Positions 8,452 to 18,506 of a stretch of DNA of 45,256 nt are shown here, one piece after another (the stretch's first letter is position 1; every line of letters starts with the position of its first letter). The translations under genes were made by a program, and so were the position numbers. Source of the stretch: Gammaproteobacteria bacterium. Lineage in GTDB: Bacteria; Pseudomonadota; Gammaproteobacteria; Steroidobacterales; Steroidobacteraceae. The stretch is from the NCBI GenBank assembly GCA_028870635.1, contig JAGWPE010000100.1:1-45256 (forward strand), in the 5' to 3' direction. The notes beneath the pieces are model-generated. The model was not told the origin of the DNA, did no database searches, and saw only the letters and a list, made by a program, of their open reading frames with translations.

Positions 8452-8476
8452 TATCGGTTACCGATACCATGGTATC
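8452..8476. promoter_or_regulatory. Overlapping palindromes before the IclR gene (probable operator)
   Basis: Two overlapping dyads lie 9 to 34 bases before the IclR start codon: TATCGGT-T-ACCGATA at 8452-8466 (7-base arms around one base) and the perfect 14-base palindrome GATACCATGGTATC at 8463-8476. IclR-family proteins bind short palindromes and commonly repress their own gene together with a divergent target, so this is a likely operator controlling both iclR and the TonB receptor. Binding is inferred, not shown. Confidence 0.6.
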
Positions 8477-8485
8477 CTTGATGAG

Positions 8486-9352
8486 ATGGTTGCCGCAAAG
8501 AGTCCGGCCGCACGACGGCCTTCGGTGAGGCCGCGCAAGCCCTCGCACGATGTCGCGGCGGGCCCGCAAGCCCCCGCCCACAATCCATTGTTCAACGACT
8601 CGGCGCAGAAGGCGCTCGCCGTACTCGAGGCATTCGGGCGGGGACGCAGAGTGCTGAAGCTCGCGGAAGCGGCGGAAGTTGCAGGCATCACGAAGGCTTC
8701 GGCGCAACGCTGCATCCACACGCTCGAAGTGCTGGGCTATCTGCGACGCGACCGCCGCAGTACCGGATGGGTGCTCACGCCGCGCGCGCTCGGCATTGCC
8801 CACGCCTACCTGTCCGGGTACCACCTGATCGAGCAGGCGACACAGCATCTGGTCGACCTCAACCGCGCCACCGGCGAGTCCGTCAGCCTGTCGGAGCCTG
8901 ACGGAACCGACATGGTGTTCGTGGCGCGGTTTCCGAGCCACAAGCGTTTCCTGATACACATGCCGATCGGACGGCGGCTGCCCATGTATTGCACCGCCTC
9001 GGGACGGGCATATCTCTCCGCCCTGCCCGCCGCGCAGGCGCAGCGCATGCTGCGGCAGTCGTCGCTACGGGCGCTCACTCCAGCGACGATCACGGATCCG
9101 CGGCGGATCATGGAGCTCATCGAGGCGGCCCACGCGGACGGTTACGCGTGCTCCGATCAGGAGTGCTATCGGGGCGATGTGACCGTGGCCGCCCCGGTGA
9201 TCGGAGAGGGCGGGCATCCGGTGGCTGCGATCAACATCTCCGCCCCGACCAGCCGCTGGACGCTAGAGGAAATGCGCGCCAAGCTCGCGCCGCTCGTGAT
9301 GGAGACCGCACGCGCCGTTTCCAGCGGCGCAGTCCCGCAGGCTCGCGGATAA
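8486..9352 (+). CDS. IclR family transcriptional regulator
   Basis: A 288-residue regulator. The N-terminal winged helix-turn-helix (about residues 35-95) includes KALAVLEAFGRGRRVLKLAEAAEVAGITKASAQRC split over the recognition helix, then HTLEVLGYLRRD. The C-terminal ligand domain has the family blocks MVFVARFPSH, GRRLPMYCTASGRAYLSALP and YACSDQECYRGDVTVAAPV, with PVAAINISAPTSRW near the end. IclR proteins sense small organic acids or aromatics. The ATG at 8486 is chosen because the operator-like palindromes end ten bases before it; the frame is open to 8303 but that part would cover the operator. It is divergent from the TonB receptor and lies 26 bases before a cytochrome c gene on the same strand. 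Confidence 0.9.
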   Translation: MVAAKSPAARRPSVRPRKPSHDVAAGPQAPAHNPLFNDSAQKALAVLEAFGRGRRVLKLAEAAEVAGITKASAQRCIHTLEVLGYLRRDRRSTGWVLTPRALGIAHAYLSGYHLIEQATQHLVDLNRATGESVSLSEPDGTDMVFVARFPSHKRFLIHMPIGRRLPMYCTASGRAYLSALPAAQAQRMLRQSSLRALTPATITDPRRIMELIEAAHADGYACSDQECYRGDVTVAAPVIGEGGHPVAAINISAPTSRWTLEEMRAKLAPLVMETARAVSSGAVPQARG

Positions 9353-9378
9353 TACTTTTTTGACTCAGGCGCATCTCC

Positions 9379-9897
9379 ATGTCCAACGACCCAATCCCCT
9401 CCGAGTCCCGCCGCCTGCTGCGCGGCCCGCTGCTTCTCGGCCTCACGCTCCTCAGCGCATCGGCACTCTTCACTTCGGCAGCGGTGCGGGCCGCCGACCA
9501 CAGCACCGCCTTCGACACCAACTGCTCCATGTGCCACCAGCTCGGCGCTGCAGGCGTGCCCGGGCAGTTCCCGCGCCTGGCCGGCCGCGCGGGTAAGATC
9601 GCTGCCGCGGCTGCCGGAAGGAACTATCTGGAGCGCGTCGTCCTGTTTGGCATGATAGGCGGCATCACAGTCGACGGCACGAGCATCGTCGGGGGCGTGA
9701 TGCCCTCCTTTGCATCCCTTTCGGACCAGGACCTGGCCGATGCCCTCAACTACATCGTCAGCCTGGACAACTCGGGCAAGCTCCGGTGGAAGGGTGGCGT
9801 GTTCAAGCCGGCAGACATCGCCGGGGCGCGCGGGGGAAAGCCCCTTTCACCGTCGCAGGTGCATCAGCTGCGCACCCCCGCAGTCGGCACCCTCTGA
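9379..9897 (+). CDS. Exported monohaem cytochrome c
   Basis: A 172-residue protein with a signal peptide (LLLGLTLLSASALFTSAAVRA) and one haem-attachment site CSMCH at residues 49-53. Met 108 in GGVMPSF is the likely sixth haem ligand, followed by the usual C-terminal helix LSDQDLADALNYIVSLD. It is a class I periplasmic electron carrier or subunit. It follows the IclR gene on the same strand and converges on the molybdenum hydroxylase large-subunit gene, 47 bases away. Cytochromes of this type often take electrons from IorAB-like dehydrogenases, so it may serve that enzyme or the amine dehydrogenase (inference). Confidence 0.88.
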   Translation: MSNDPIPSESRRLLRGPLLLGLTLLSASALFTSAAVRAADHSTAFDTNCSMCHQLGAAGVPGQFPRLAGRAGKIAAAAAGRNYLERVVLFGMIGGITVDGTSIVGGVMPSFASLSDQDLADALNYIVSLDNSGKLRWKGGVFKPADIAGARGGKPLSPSQVHQLRTPAVGTL

Positions 9898-9944
9898 GTC
9901 CTGGAGCAAGCGAATATGAGTCGCCCGTTGCGAAAGTGAATGTG

Positions 9945-12262
<2,318 letters not shown>

Positions 12263-12266
<4 letters not shown>

Positions 12267-12733
12267 GGCGCGCTCCGCAGCTGCTCGGCCGCTCGATGGA
12301 TCGCCGCGCGGATGCGTGGGTACGTGCCGCACCGGCAGATGTTGCCTGCCATCGCGGAATCGACGTCCTGGTCCGTAGGATGCGGTGACGCCCGCAGCAA
12401 CGCGACGGCGCTCATGATCTGTCCGGCCTGGCAGTAGCCGCACTGCGCCACGCCCAGCGCCAGCCAGGCTTCCTGCACGGCACGACCCACGCGGTCGCGC
12501 CCCACGCCTTCGACCGTGGTGATCGGCTTGCCGATGGCTGCGCTCAAGGGAGTTACGCAAGTGCGCACCGGCTGGCCCGCCACGTGAACGTTGCAGGCGC
12601 CGCAAAGGCCCATGCCGCAGCCGAACTTGGTTCCGGTCAGACCCAGGTGATCGCGCAGCACCCACAGCAGTGGAGTATCCGGTGTCGCCTCCACCTTGAC
12701 GGGCACGCCGTTGACGCTCAGCTCAGATTGCAT
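12263..12733 (-). CDS. [2Fe-2S] small subunit, xanthine dehydrogenase family (IorA-like)
   Basis: A 156-residue iron-sulfur subunit. The plant-ferredoxin-like cluster is bound by Cys 39, 44, 47 and 59 ([10 protein letters not shown] and TCV). The second, all-helical cluster domain has Cys 98 and 101 (CGYC) and Cys 133 and 135 (NICRCGTYP). Size and motifs match the small subunits of two-subunit molybdenum hydroxylases such as IorA. No FAD subunit is present, as expected for the cytochrome-linked branch. It probably rides to the periplasm with the Tat-tagged large subunit. Its stop overlaps the large-subunit start, and a cytochrome c gene lies 19 bases upstream in the same operon. Confidence 0.92.
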
Positions 12734-12752
12734 GACAGCCCTCCGGCAAGGA

Positions 12753-13289
12753 TCACCGGGCAATTGTGACTCGGGCGGCGTAGACGTGCAGCGCCGCCGG
12801 CACCTCGCAGCGGGCCGCGAGTCCCGCCACCACCCGATTGCGATAGGCGGTCAGGCCGGTATCGGTGAGCGGCTCGCGGCGCAGGCGCGCCACCTCGCCG
12901 ATCGTATAGGCCGGGGCCGGTCGGCCACCCGCCACCGGCGCGCCAATGTCGAACACGACGAAGTTCATCACTTCGGTGAGCATCCGGTCGGATAGTGTGG
13001 TCAGCGCCACGTCCGGCAGGCGCACGAGGAAATCCCTGCCCTGGCGCGTGCACAGAAAGCTCCCCGTCAGACCCCGCAGCGTCGGCACCTTGCCCGGCGC
13101 CGAAACGCCCTCGATGCCATGACACCCGCCGCAGGAAGTCAGATAGGCCACCTGCGCGGCCGGCAGAGGCGTTCGCGGCCGGGCTGACGCCGCAGGCAGC
13201 ACCGGCGGCGTTGCTCCGATTGCCACCGCCGCGATCGGCGCCAGCACGCAGGCTGCGAGCCCCATCGTAATTGCAGAGCGACGGCCCAT
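12753..13289 (-). CDS. Exported monohaem cytochrome c
   Basis: A 178-residue protein with an N-terminal signal ([20 protein letters not shown]) and a single CGGCH haem site at 53-57. The C-terminal half has no second haem site. The ATG at 13289 is preferred to the GTG three codons upstream because GAGGGTG is spaced correctly before it. It lies between mauA and the molybdenum hydroxylase small subunit and is on the same strand as both. It could therefore be the shared electron acceptor of the amine dehydrogenase (the role amicyanin or cytochrome plays in other mau/aau clusters) or a subunit of the hydroxylase. Which one cannot be told from sequence. Confidence 0.85.
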   Translation of the reverse strand: MGRRSAITMGLAACVLAPIAAVAIGATPPVLPAASARPRTPLPAAQVAYLTSCGGCHGIEGVSAPGKVPTLRGLTGSFLCTRQGRDFLVRLPDVALTTLSDRMLTEVMNFVVFDIGAPVAGGRPAPAYTIGEVARLRREPLTDTGLTAYRNRVVAGLAARCEVPAALHVYAARVTIAR

Positions 13290-13308
13290 GGCGCTCACCC
13301 TCGGGGGT

Positions 13309-13842
13309 TCACTCCGCGAGTCCCACCAGGACCGCCATCGAGCAGTGATACTCGAACGTGTTGGCTCCGATGCACCATATGACGTGATTATTGGCCTGCG
13401 GCCGGTAGATCGGCATCGCGTGATCGGTTCCGAGGCAGCTGCACTTGTTGCAGATGCTCGCGCCGCAGCAATCCCGGTAAGCGATCAGATACGAGCGCTG
13501 GTCCGCAGGATTGATGCAGCTGCCGATCCAGGACGTCGGCGAGGGCTGCGATCCCGGCGGGCAGGAATGGACACTCCCGCCGCAGCAGGAGCACAGATTC
13601 CCATCGATGCCGCAGTAGCGCCAGTAGTTGCACGCCGTATCGTCGTGCGCCTGAGCTTCGCGGCTGAAATCGGTGCCGTTGCCCGCATCCGCGGCGCGTG
13701 CCCGCTGCACAGGCAGTAACGGGAAGGCAGGTGCCGCCACCAGCAGTGCGCCGAGTCTCGCCAAGGCGCTGCGCCTCGACAGCCTTCCCGCCAGACGGCG
13801 CGTCAGCCGCTCACCCCAATTATCGACGCCGAGTCGCTTCAT
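13309..13842 (-). CDS. mauA: TTQ amine dehydrogenase light (catalytic) chain
   Basis: A 177-residue light chain of a methylamine/aromatic-amine dehydrogenase. The N terminus is a twin-arginine signal (LSRRSALARLGALLVAAPA), as in known light chains. The mature part is rich in Cys (14 counted). The two tryptophans that form the TTQ cofactor are Trp 105 (PTSWIGSC) and Trp 156 (HVIWCIG), spaced 51 residues apart exactly as Trp57 and Trp108 of the Paracoccus enzyme. Aspartates matching Asp32 and Asp76 of that enzyme are Asp 80 (CGIDGN) and Asp 124 (YRDCC). The enzyme deaminates primary amines to aldehydes in the periplasm. mauB ends two bases before its ATG. The preferred amine cannot be read from sequence. 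Confidence 0.95.
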   Translation of the reverse strand: MKRLGVDNWGERLTRRLAGRLSRRSALARLGALLVAAPAFPLLPVQRARAADAGNGTDFSREAQAHDDTACNYWRYCGIDGNLCSCCGGSVHSCPPGSQPSPTSWIGSCINPADQRSYLIAYRDCCGASICNKCSCLGTDHAMPIYRPQANNHVIWCIGANTFEYHCSMAVLVGLAE

Positions 13843-13844
13843 TT

Positions 13845-15026
13845 TTACTCTCCCCGCACCTGGACCAGGCCCGGCGGCACGATCTGCATGGCCCTCAGCA
13901 CTGCCCCGGAGTCGCCATCCAGCACCCATAGCCAGCTTTCCGACAGGGCGAAGAGCAGCGGATGCGCATCCTGCGTGACGGCCACGAGAGAAGCCGATTC
14001 CGGGACATCCCAGCGATGCAGCAGCTTGTGTCCGCGGGTGTCGAGCACCCAGATCTGAGTGCCCGCCTGCTCGTTGCTCCAGGGGTGGCCCTCGTGCATC
14101 AGCACGAAGAGCCGCGCGGTAGCCGGCTGGTACGCCGCGAACACCTGCCCGCCCGGACGCCAGTTGATCGCCCCCACCTGCGATGTGGCCGGCGAGAGGC
14201 CGGCGGCCTGCTGGATCGACCAGGGCTTCTCGAAGCGCGGACGATCCGCCAGATGGACAGGATGGACCCAGCCGTTGTAAGTGATGAAGAGCGCCAGACC
14301 TTCACGGGTGTCGGCGACACTCTCATCCATCACGGGGTCGTTCATGACATCGAAGAAACGGCCGGCCCGGCGTACCACGTACCTGCCGCCGGCATCGACA
14401 TCGGCGACCGCCAGTGCTCCGTCAGCGCACAATGAGGCGAAACCGCGCTCGCCGAACGGGAACACGAGACCACAGCCGGGAATCTCCACCGAGGTGAGTA
14501 GCTTGCGCTGCTTCAGGTCGATCACACTGACCGACGGCGCGGGCTGGAAGCTGTAGTCGTAGCCGTAATGCCCGTCGGCGCTCAAGGCAAATGCGTGGGT
14601 CTTGGGATCCGAGATGAGGCGGCCGGGCAGCGTGATCTCCCCTTCGTTGCTCAACGTCGGGCCACCGTAGATCGAGAGCACGTCCTCGCGCTTCCCCCGG
14701 TTGCCCAGCGTCCAGTACGTCTCCGAGACGTATAGGGTCTTGTGATCCGGTGCCCACGCGAAACCGGCGTACTGCGAGGAATACACGGTGCCGATGAGCT
14801 TCGCCTTGTCGCCGTCGAGGATCCGGATCCCCGGGGGAGCGAGCGCATCCATGGCGCTGTAAACGAGATCGTGAGGCGTCAGACCCTGGAAGGGAGTGAT
14901 GCCCGCCGTCTCGCTCTGCAGTACCGGCGGAGCGGCTCGTCCCGCAGCCGCCGCGAGGCACCCGACGCTCGATAACAACACCGCGGCGATCCCCGAGGCC
15001 CCGCGGCCGCGCACAAGTTGCTTCAT
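13845..15026 (-). CDS. mauB: TTQ amine dehydrogenase heavy chain
   Basis: A 393-residue protein with a signal peptide (IAAVLLSSVGCLAAAAGRA) and the repeated strands of the seven-bladed beta-propeller of amine dehydrogenase heavy chains. Diagnostic stretches are RILDGDKAKLIGTVYSSQYAG cut by the first blades, LYVSETYWTLGNRGKR, PGRLISDPKTHAFALS, SVEIPGCGLVFPFGERGFASLC and MHEGHPWSNEQAGTQIWVLD. The heavy chain holds the catalytic light chain in the periplasmic A2B2 complex. It starts inside the end of the permease gene (ATGA overlap) and is followed at two bases by mauA. In known clusters mauE and mauD lie between the large and small subunit genes; here they lie further upstream. Confidence 0.94.
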   Translation of the reverse strand: MKQLVRGRGASGIAAVLLSSVGCLAAAAGRAAPPVLQSETAGITPFQGLTPHDLVYSAMDALAPPGIRILDGDKAKLIGTVYSSQYAGFAWAPDHKTLYVSETYWTLGNRGKREDVLSIYGGPTLSNEGEITLPGRLISDPKTHAFALSADGHYGYDYSFQPAPSVSVIDLKQRKLLTSVEIPGCGLVFPFGERGFASLCADGALAVADVDAGGRYVVRRAGRFFDVMNDPVMDESVADTREGLALFITYNGWVHPVHLADRPRFEKPWSIQQAAGLSPATSQVGAINWRPGGQVFAAYQPATARLFVLMHEGHPWSNEQAGTQIWVLDTRGHKLLHRWDVPESASLVAVTQDAHPLLFALSESWLWVLDGDSGAVLRAMQIVPPGLVQVRGE

Positions 15027-15946
15027 AGGCTACCGCCCTTGATGTCGTGTGAGATGAGATTCTCGCTCGCGGGGCCGTGCGCGGCTGCCGCCCCCCTGTG
15101 CGCGGAGCGCAACATGACGATGGCGGCGTACGCGACCACGGTGGCCACCAACCAGCGCAGCGCCCGCAGCGGCAGGCTTTTGACGATGAAGACTGCGATG
15201 AGGACACCGAGCACACCGCCCAGGGTGAGGCCCAGGGCCGCTCCCCACGCAAAGCGGCCGGTGCGCAGGAATCTCAAGCCCGCGACCGGCAGCATGATGC
15301 CGCCCGAGGCCATCATGATCGGGAATGCAGCGATGGGGTTCAGGCCGAGCAGCGCCAGCACCACCATGCTCGGGGCGTACCAGCCAATGCCGATGGTGTT
15401 GAGGGCGCCGAAGATGAAGTTGGCCACGACGGCCACCACGAACGGCCAGCCGGCCAGCCCGCGCGCCACACCGCCCACCGGGAAGGCGCCGAGGTTCCCC
15501 ACGACGAAAGTCACGGCCGCGATCAGCAGGGCGATCCCCATGAAAAGTTGGATCGCGCGTCGCTGCATGCGGCTCACCACACCGGCCCCGAGCCAGGCGC
15601 CCGCCGTAGCGCTCGCCACCATCGCCACGAGCAGCTTCGGCTCCACCGCGACGACGGTCACGAAGATGACGGTCTCGGCAAAACCCACGGAGACACTGCC
15701 GACATTGAGGGTGCCGGGAATGAGCTCATCCTGCGGCCGGCCGCGGAACTTGTAGAGCGCGGTGGTCGGCGCGTAGGAGCCGATGCCGAGGGCGTCGAGA
15801 AAATTGGTGAGCAGACCGATGCCCAAATCGGAGAGAGTCGGCCGCTCGCGCCGCCGCGGGTCGCGCGCGAGACGCAGCCATTGCAGGGCGAAGATCGCGG
15901 TAAAGACCGCGAGCGCCGCAAAAAGCCCGATCTTGGCGGAGCTCAT
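15023..15946 (-). CDS. TauE/SafE family permease
   Basis: A 307-residue integral membrane protein with about eight predicted helices, matching the TauE/SafE (sulfite exporter) family. The paired-repeat pattern is visible in LLTNFLDALGIGSYAPTTALYKF and later in IFGALNTIGIGWYAPSMVVLALLG. Family members move small sulfur-containing or organic anions across the inner membrane, and many have unknown substrates. It overlaps the FAD oxidase gene upstream and mauB downstream by ATGA, so it is translationally coupled in the amine operon. A role exporting sulfite or an organic acid product is inferred from context only. The start is fixed by the ATGA overlap; the open frame upstream to 16009 is disregarded. 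Confidence 0.88.
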   Translation of the reverse strand: MSSAKIGLFAALAVFTAIFALQWLRLARDPRRRERPTLSDLGIGLLTNFLDALGIGSYAPTTALYKFRGRPQDELIPGTLNVGSVSVGFAETVIFVTVVAVEPKLLVAMVASATAGAWLGAGVVSRMQRRAIQLFMGIALLIAAVTFVVGNLGAFPVGGVARGLAGWPFVVAVVANFIFGALNTIGIGWYAPSMVVLALLGLNPIAAFPIMMASGGIMLPVAGLRFLRTGRFAWGAALGLTLGGVLGVLIAVFIVKSLPLRALRWLVATVVAYAAIVMLRSAHRGAAAAHGPASENLISHDIKGGSL

Positions 15947-17259
15947 GCCGCATCCCGCTGCAGCGGCCGCCGCGAGCCTGTCTCGAGGGTGTCGAGGAGC
16001 TGCAGACATCGGATGGTGGCCCGCGCGGCGAGGCGGCTGAGACCGTGCAGGCGGATGGGGCGTATCGGCGTCGACGGGAATTCCAGGCTCTCGGCCGGCT
16101 CGCCGAGCGCCCGCCGGGCGAGCAGCCGCCCCATCGCGGTCGCCATGGCGACGCCACGGCCGTTGTAGCCCAGGCCCGCCAGCAACCCCGGAGCGGGCTC
16201 GTGCAAATGCGGCAGCCCATCGCGAGTCAGGGCGACGAGCCCTCCCCAGCGATACTCCAGCGGCATCCTGGCGAGCTCGGGGTGGATCTCACGCAGAGCG
16301 TGCTCATGGGCCGTCGTCGTCACGGGAACCGGGAGATCCCCATACGAGCCGCGCGTCCCGAGTACCAGCCTTCCCGAGGCATCCAGCCTGAAATAACACA
16401 GCAGGCGTTGCGTGTCGGATACGGACTGTCCGCCAGGCAGGATGGCAGCGCGCAGCCGCGCCGGCAGTGGCGCCGTGGCCACTTGGATCGAGGGCACCGT
16501 AACCACCGTGCGCCGCAGGTCATCGAATGCCGCATCCGTGTAGGCGTCCGTCGCCAGAATCACTGCCTGCGCGTCGACGGACCCGCCGCCGCCCGCGACA
16601 CGCCAGCCGCCGCCGGCGCGCGACAGCGCCATGGCCGGGCTGTGTGTGAAGATCCGGGCGCCGCTGCGCATCGCCGCCCGCGCCAGCCCCCGCAGATACG
16701 CTAGCGGCTGCACCACGCCTCCGCGCCGATCGATCCAACCGCCGCAATAACGCGTGCTGCCGGTGAGCTGCGCCGCCTCCCGATCCGACAGCACGGCCAC
16801 GTCGGCGCCGCGCCGGCGCCACTGCTCGGCGCGCCGCCGCAGTCCCGGCAGATGCTTCTCCGATACGGCGAGCTGCATCCAACCCGTGCGCACCGCATCG
16901 CACTCGATGGAGTGACGTCCGATCAGATCGAAGACCAGGTCCGGTGCTTGCGCCGAGCAGGCGGTGAGTTGCGAGCCGATGCGCTCGCCATAGCGCACCG
17001 CGAGCAGATCGGGGTCATGCTTCAGGCCCGGGATCACCTGGCCGCCATTGAGGCCCGAGCCGCCCTCACCCAACTCCCGCGCTTCCAGCACGATGACCTC
17101 GCGCCCCGCCTCGGCGACGTGCAATGCGGCCGACAGGCCCGTATAGCCGGCGCCGATCACCAACACCTCGGCCCGTCTCTCGGCCAGGAGCCGGGGCAGC
17201 GGCTCCAGCGGCGCGCAGGTCGCCGACCAGAGCGAGCCCGTCGCCGGTGGAGTGGTCAA
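15943..17259 (-). CDS. FAD-dependent amine/amino-acid oxidoreductase (PuuB/OrdL/DadA-like)
   Basis: A 438-residue flavoprotein of the DAO family. The FAD-binding start is EVLVIGAGYTGLSAALHVAEAG, the flavin-contacting loop is GGSGLNGGQVIPG, and the C-terminal FAD block is LLAGLGYNGRGVAMATAMG. This is the layout of gamma-glutamylputrescine oxidoreductase (PuuB) and its relatives, which oxidise amines or D-amino acids to imines. No signal peptide is seen, so it is probably cytoplasmic. The start is TTG 17259, preceded at proper spacing by GAGGTGAT. It is the first gene of the operon FAD oxidase-permease-mauB-mauA-cytochrome-IorA-IorB, and the second copy of the AT-rich element ends 12 bases before its start codon. 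Confidence 0.88.
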   Translation of the reverse strand: MTTPPATGSLWSATCAPLEPLPRLLAERRAEVLVIGAGYTGLSAALHVAEAGREVIVLEARELGEGGSGLNGGQVIPGLKHDPDLLAVRYGERIGSQLTACSAQAPDLVFDLIGRHSIECDAVRTGWMQLAVSEKHLPGLRRRAEQWRRRGADVAVLSDREAAQLTGSTRYCGGWIDRRGGVVQPLAYLRGLARAAMRSGARIFTHSPAMALSRAGGGWRVAGGGGSVDAQAVILATDAYTDAAFDDLRRTVVTVPSIQVATAPLPARLRAAILPGGQSVSDTQRLLCYFRLDASGRLVLGTRGSYGDLPVPVTTTAHEHALREIHPELARMPLEYRWGGLVALTRDGLPHLHEPAPGLLAGLGYNGRGVAMATAMGRLLARRALGEPAESLEFPSTPIRPIRLHGLSRLAARATIRCLQLLDTLETGSRRPLQRDAA

Positions 17260-17271
17260 GGGAGGATCACC

Positions 17272-17293
17272 TCAAAATATTGATTATCGATAC
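17272..17293 (-). promoter_or_regulatory. AT-rich 22-base element, copy 2
   Basis: Read on the minus strand, this is G, TATCGATAA, a variable base (T here, A in copy 1), then CAATATTTTGA. The other copy is at 8385-8406. Here it lies in the 101-base gap between mauD and the FAD oxidase gene, runs in the gene direction, and its last two bases are the first of the GAGGTGAT ribosome site. A regulator bound here would block or set transcription very close to the start codon. Function is inferred from the conservation and position. Confidence 0.6.
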
Positions 17294-17360
17294 TATTTAA
17301 TCGCGCGGCGAAATCAGCATAGGCCAGCCACGGGGCGGCGTCAATCGGCCGCCGGTCGGC

Positions 17361-17954
17361 TCAGGCGGAGTGGGAAGCCCGTTGCGCGAGGTATTCCTGC
17401 ACGGAGCGCAGGCCGAGCTCGTGGGCCGTGACCAGACTCTCCAGATGCTCGCGACTGTTGACGAGTCCCTGCGCCACGATCACGCCTGTCTCGCCGATGA
17501 GCACCGCGTAGGGAAGCTTCGCCACCTGGAAGGCCCGGCCGACTTCGGGCGCGTTCGCGAAGCGCTCGAGCTCGATGCCGTAACGCCGCGCCATCTCACG
17601 CTGTTGATCGGCGTCGCCGTCCCCGATCAGAAGCAGGTCCAGACGCTCGCTTTGCGCGAAGGCCTTGACGGTAGGGAGCAGCGATTTGCAGATCGGACAG
17701 GTCGGCGACACGAAAAACAACAGCCGCAGCGGACCCGACGGCGTCGGCCCGCCGACCTCGGCCGTGCCGCCGGCGAGCGTGCTCACCGTGAGCCTCGGGG
17801 CGGACTCGCCCGTCTGCGGTCCGCGTCCCAACGCCAGCGCGCCGACCGGGGCGATGCGCTCGTGCAGCACGCCGACCTGCCGGGCGAGCGCCAAGACCGC
17901 GAGCGCGAGCGCGACGACGGCGACCCACAACATCACTTGCGAGACGAGAAGCAT
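17361..17954 (-). CDS. mauD: Methylamine dehydrogenase accessory thioredoxin-like protein MauD
   Basis: A 197-residue membrane-anchored thioredoxin-fold protein. An N-terminal helix (VSQVMLWVAVVALALAVLAL) is followed by a periplasmic domain with the redox motif CPIC at 86-89 in FFVSPTCPICKSLLPTVK, as in MauD. The domain ends with the family pattern VVAQGLVNSREHLESL-like. MauD is needed to form the many disulfides of the light chain. Its ATG overlaps the mauE stop by one base. A gap of 101 bases with the AT-rich element separates it from the FAD oxidase gene, so it probably ends the aminotransferase-mauE-mauD transcript, with possible read-through into the mauBA unit. Confidence 0.92.
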   Translation of the reverse strand: MLLVSQVMLWVAVVALALAVLALARQVGVLHERIAPVGALALGRGPQTGESAPRLTVSTLAGGTAEVGGPTPSGPLRLLFFVSPTCPICKSLLPTVKAFAQSERLDLLLIGDGDADQQREMARRYGIELERFANAPEVGRAFQVAKLPYAVLIGETGVIVAQGLVNSREHLESLVTAHELGLRSVQEYLAQRASHSA

Positions 17955-18496
17955 CAGGCGAACCTCCGGCGCAGCTGCGCGGAGAAGTGACGAAGAGAGA
18001 GCAGCTCCCCGGACACCTGGTAGAGCGCATATGCGGCAAGACCCGCACCCAGGCCGTCGACCCACTGAAGCGCGCCGCCGCTGCCCGCGCGGGCGGCGAG
18101 AAGCGGCGTCAACGAGGCGGCGAGCACGGCGTTGCGCGCCACCAGCGCCGCGCTCAGCCGCAGGCGCAGACCGGACTGGAAACAGCCGCAGTCGACTTCC
18201 CGCCGGCCGCGCGCCAGGTTGATGCTCATCGCGAGCGCGAAGCCCCCGAGCAGGGCAATGGAGAGCACCGCACCCGTCCGCAGCCGCAGGCCGCTGATGA
18301 GAGAAAGCGCGGCCAGGCACTCCAGTCCGACGATCATCCACGCCGCGGGCGCGGCCAGCCGCTGCGGCAGCAGGCGATAGTTGGCCACCACGCCGGCGAG
18401 CTCATGGCGATGCCTGATCTTGCCGCCGACCGCCGCGACGAACACCAGCGCGCCGAGCAGACGGGCGGCCAGGGCGATGGAAGGGTCCACGGTCAT
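17954..18496 (-). CDS. mauE: Methylamine utilization protein MauE
   Basis: A 180-residue inner-membrane protein with about four to five predicted helices and the conserved VDCGCFQSG motif with Cys 103 and Cys 105. This Cys pair is the mark of MauE, a DoxX/VKOR-like partner of MauD thought to pass oxidising equivalents for disulfide formation in the light chain. The ATG lies ten bases after the aminotransferase stop, and the mauE stop overlaps the mauD start, so the three genes form one transcript. mauE and mauD separated from mauB and mauA by two other genes is unusual for this locus. Confidence 0.92.
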   Translation of the reverse strand: MTVDPSIALAARLLGALVFVAAVGGKIRHRHELAGVVANYRLLPQRLAAPAAWMIVGLECLAALSLISGLRLRTGAVLSIALLGGFALAMSINLARGRREVDCGCFQSGLRLRLSAALVARNAVLAASLTPLLAARAGSGGALQWVDGLGAGLAAYALYQVSGELLSLRHFSAQLRRRFA

Positions 18497-18506
18497 GGCG
18501 GGATCA

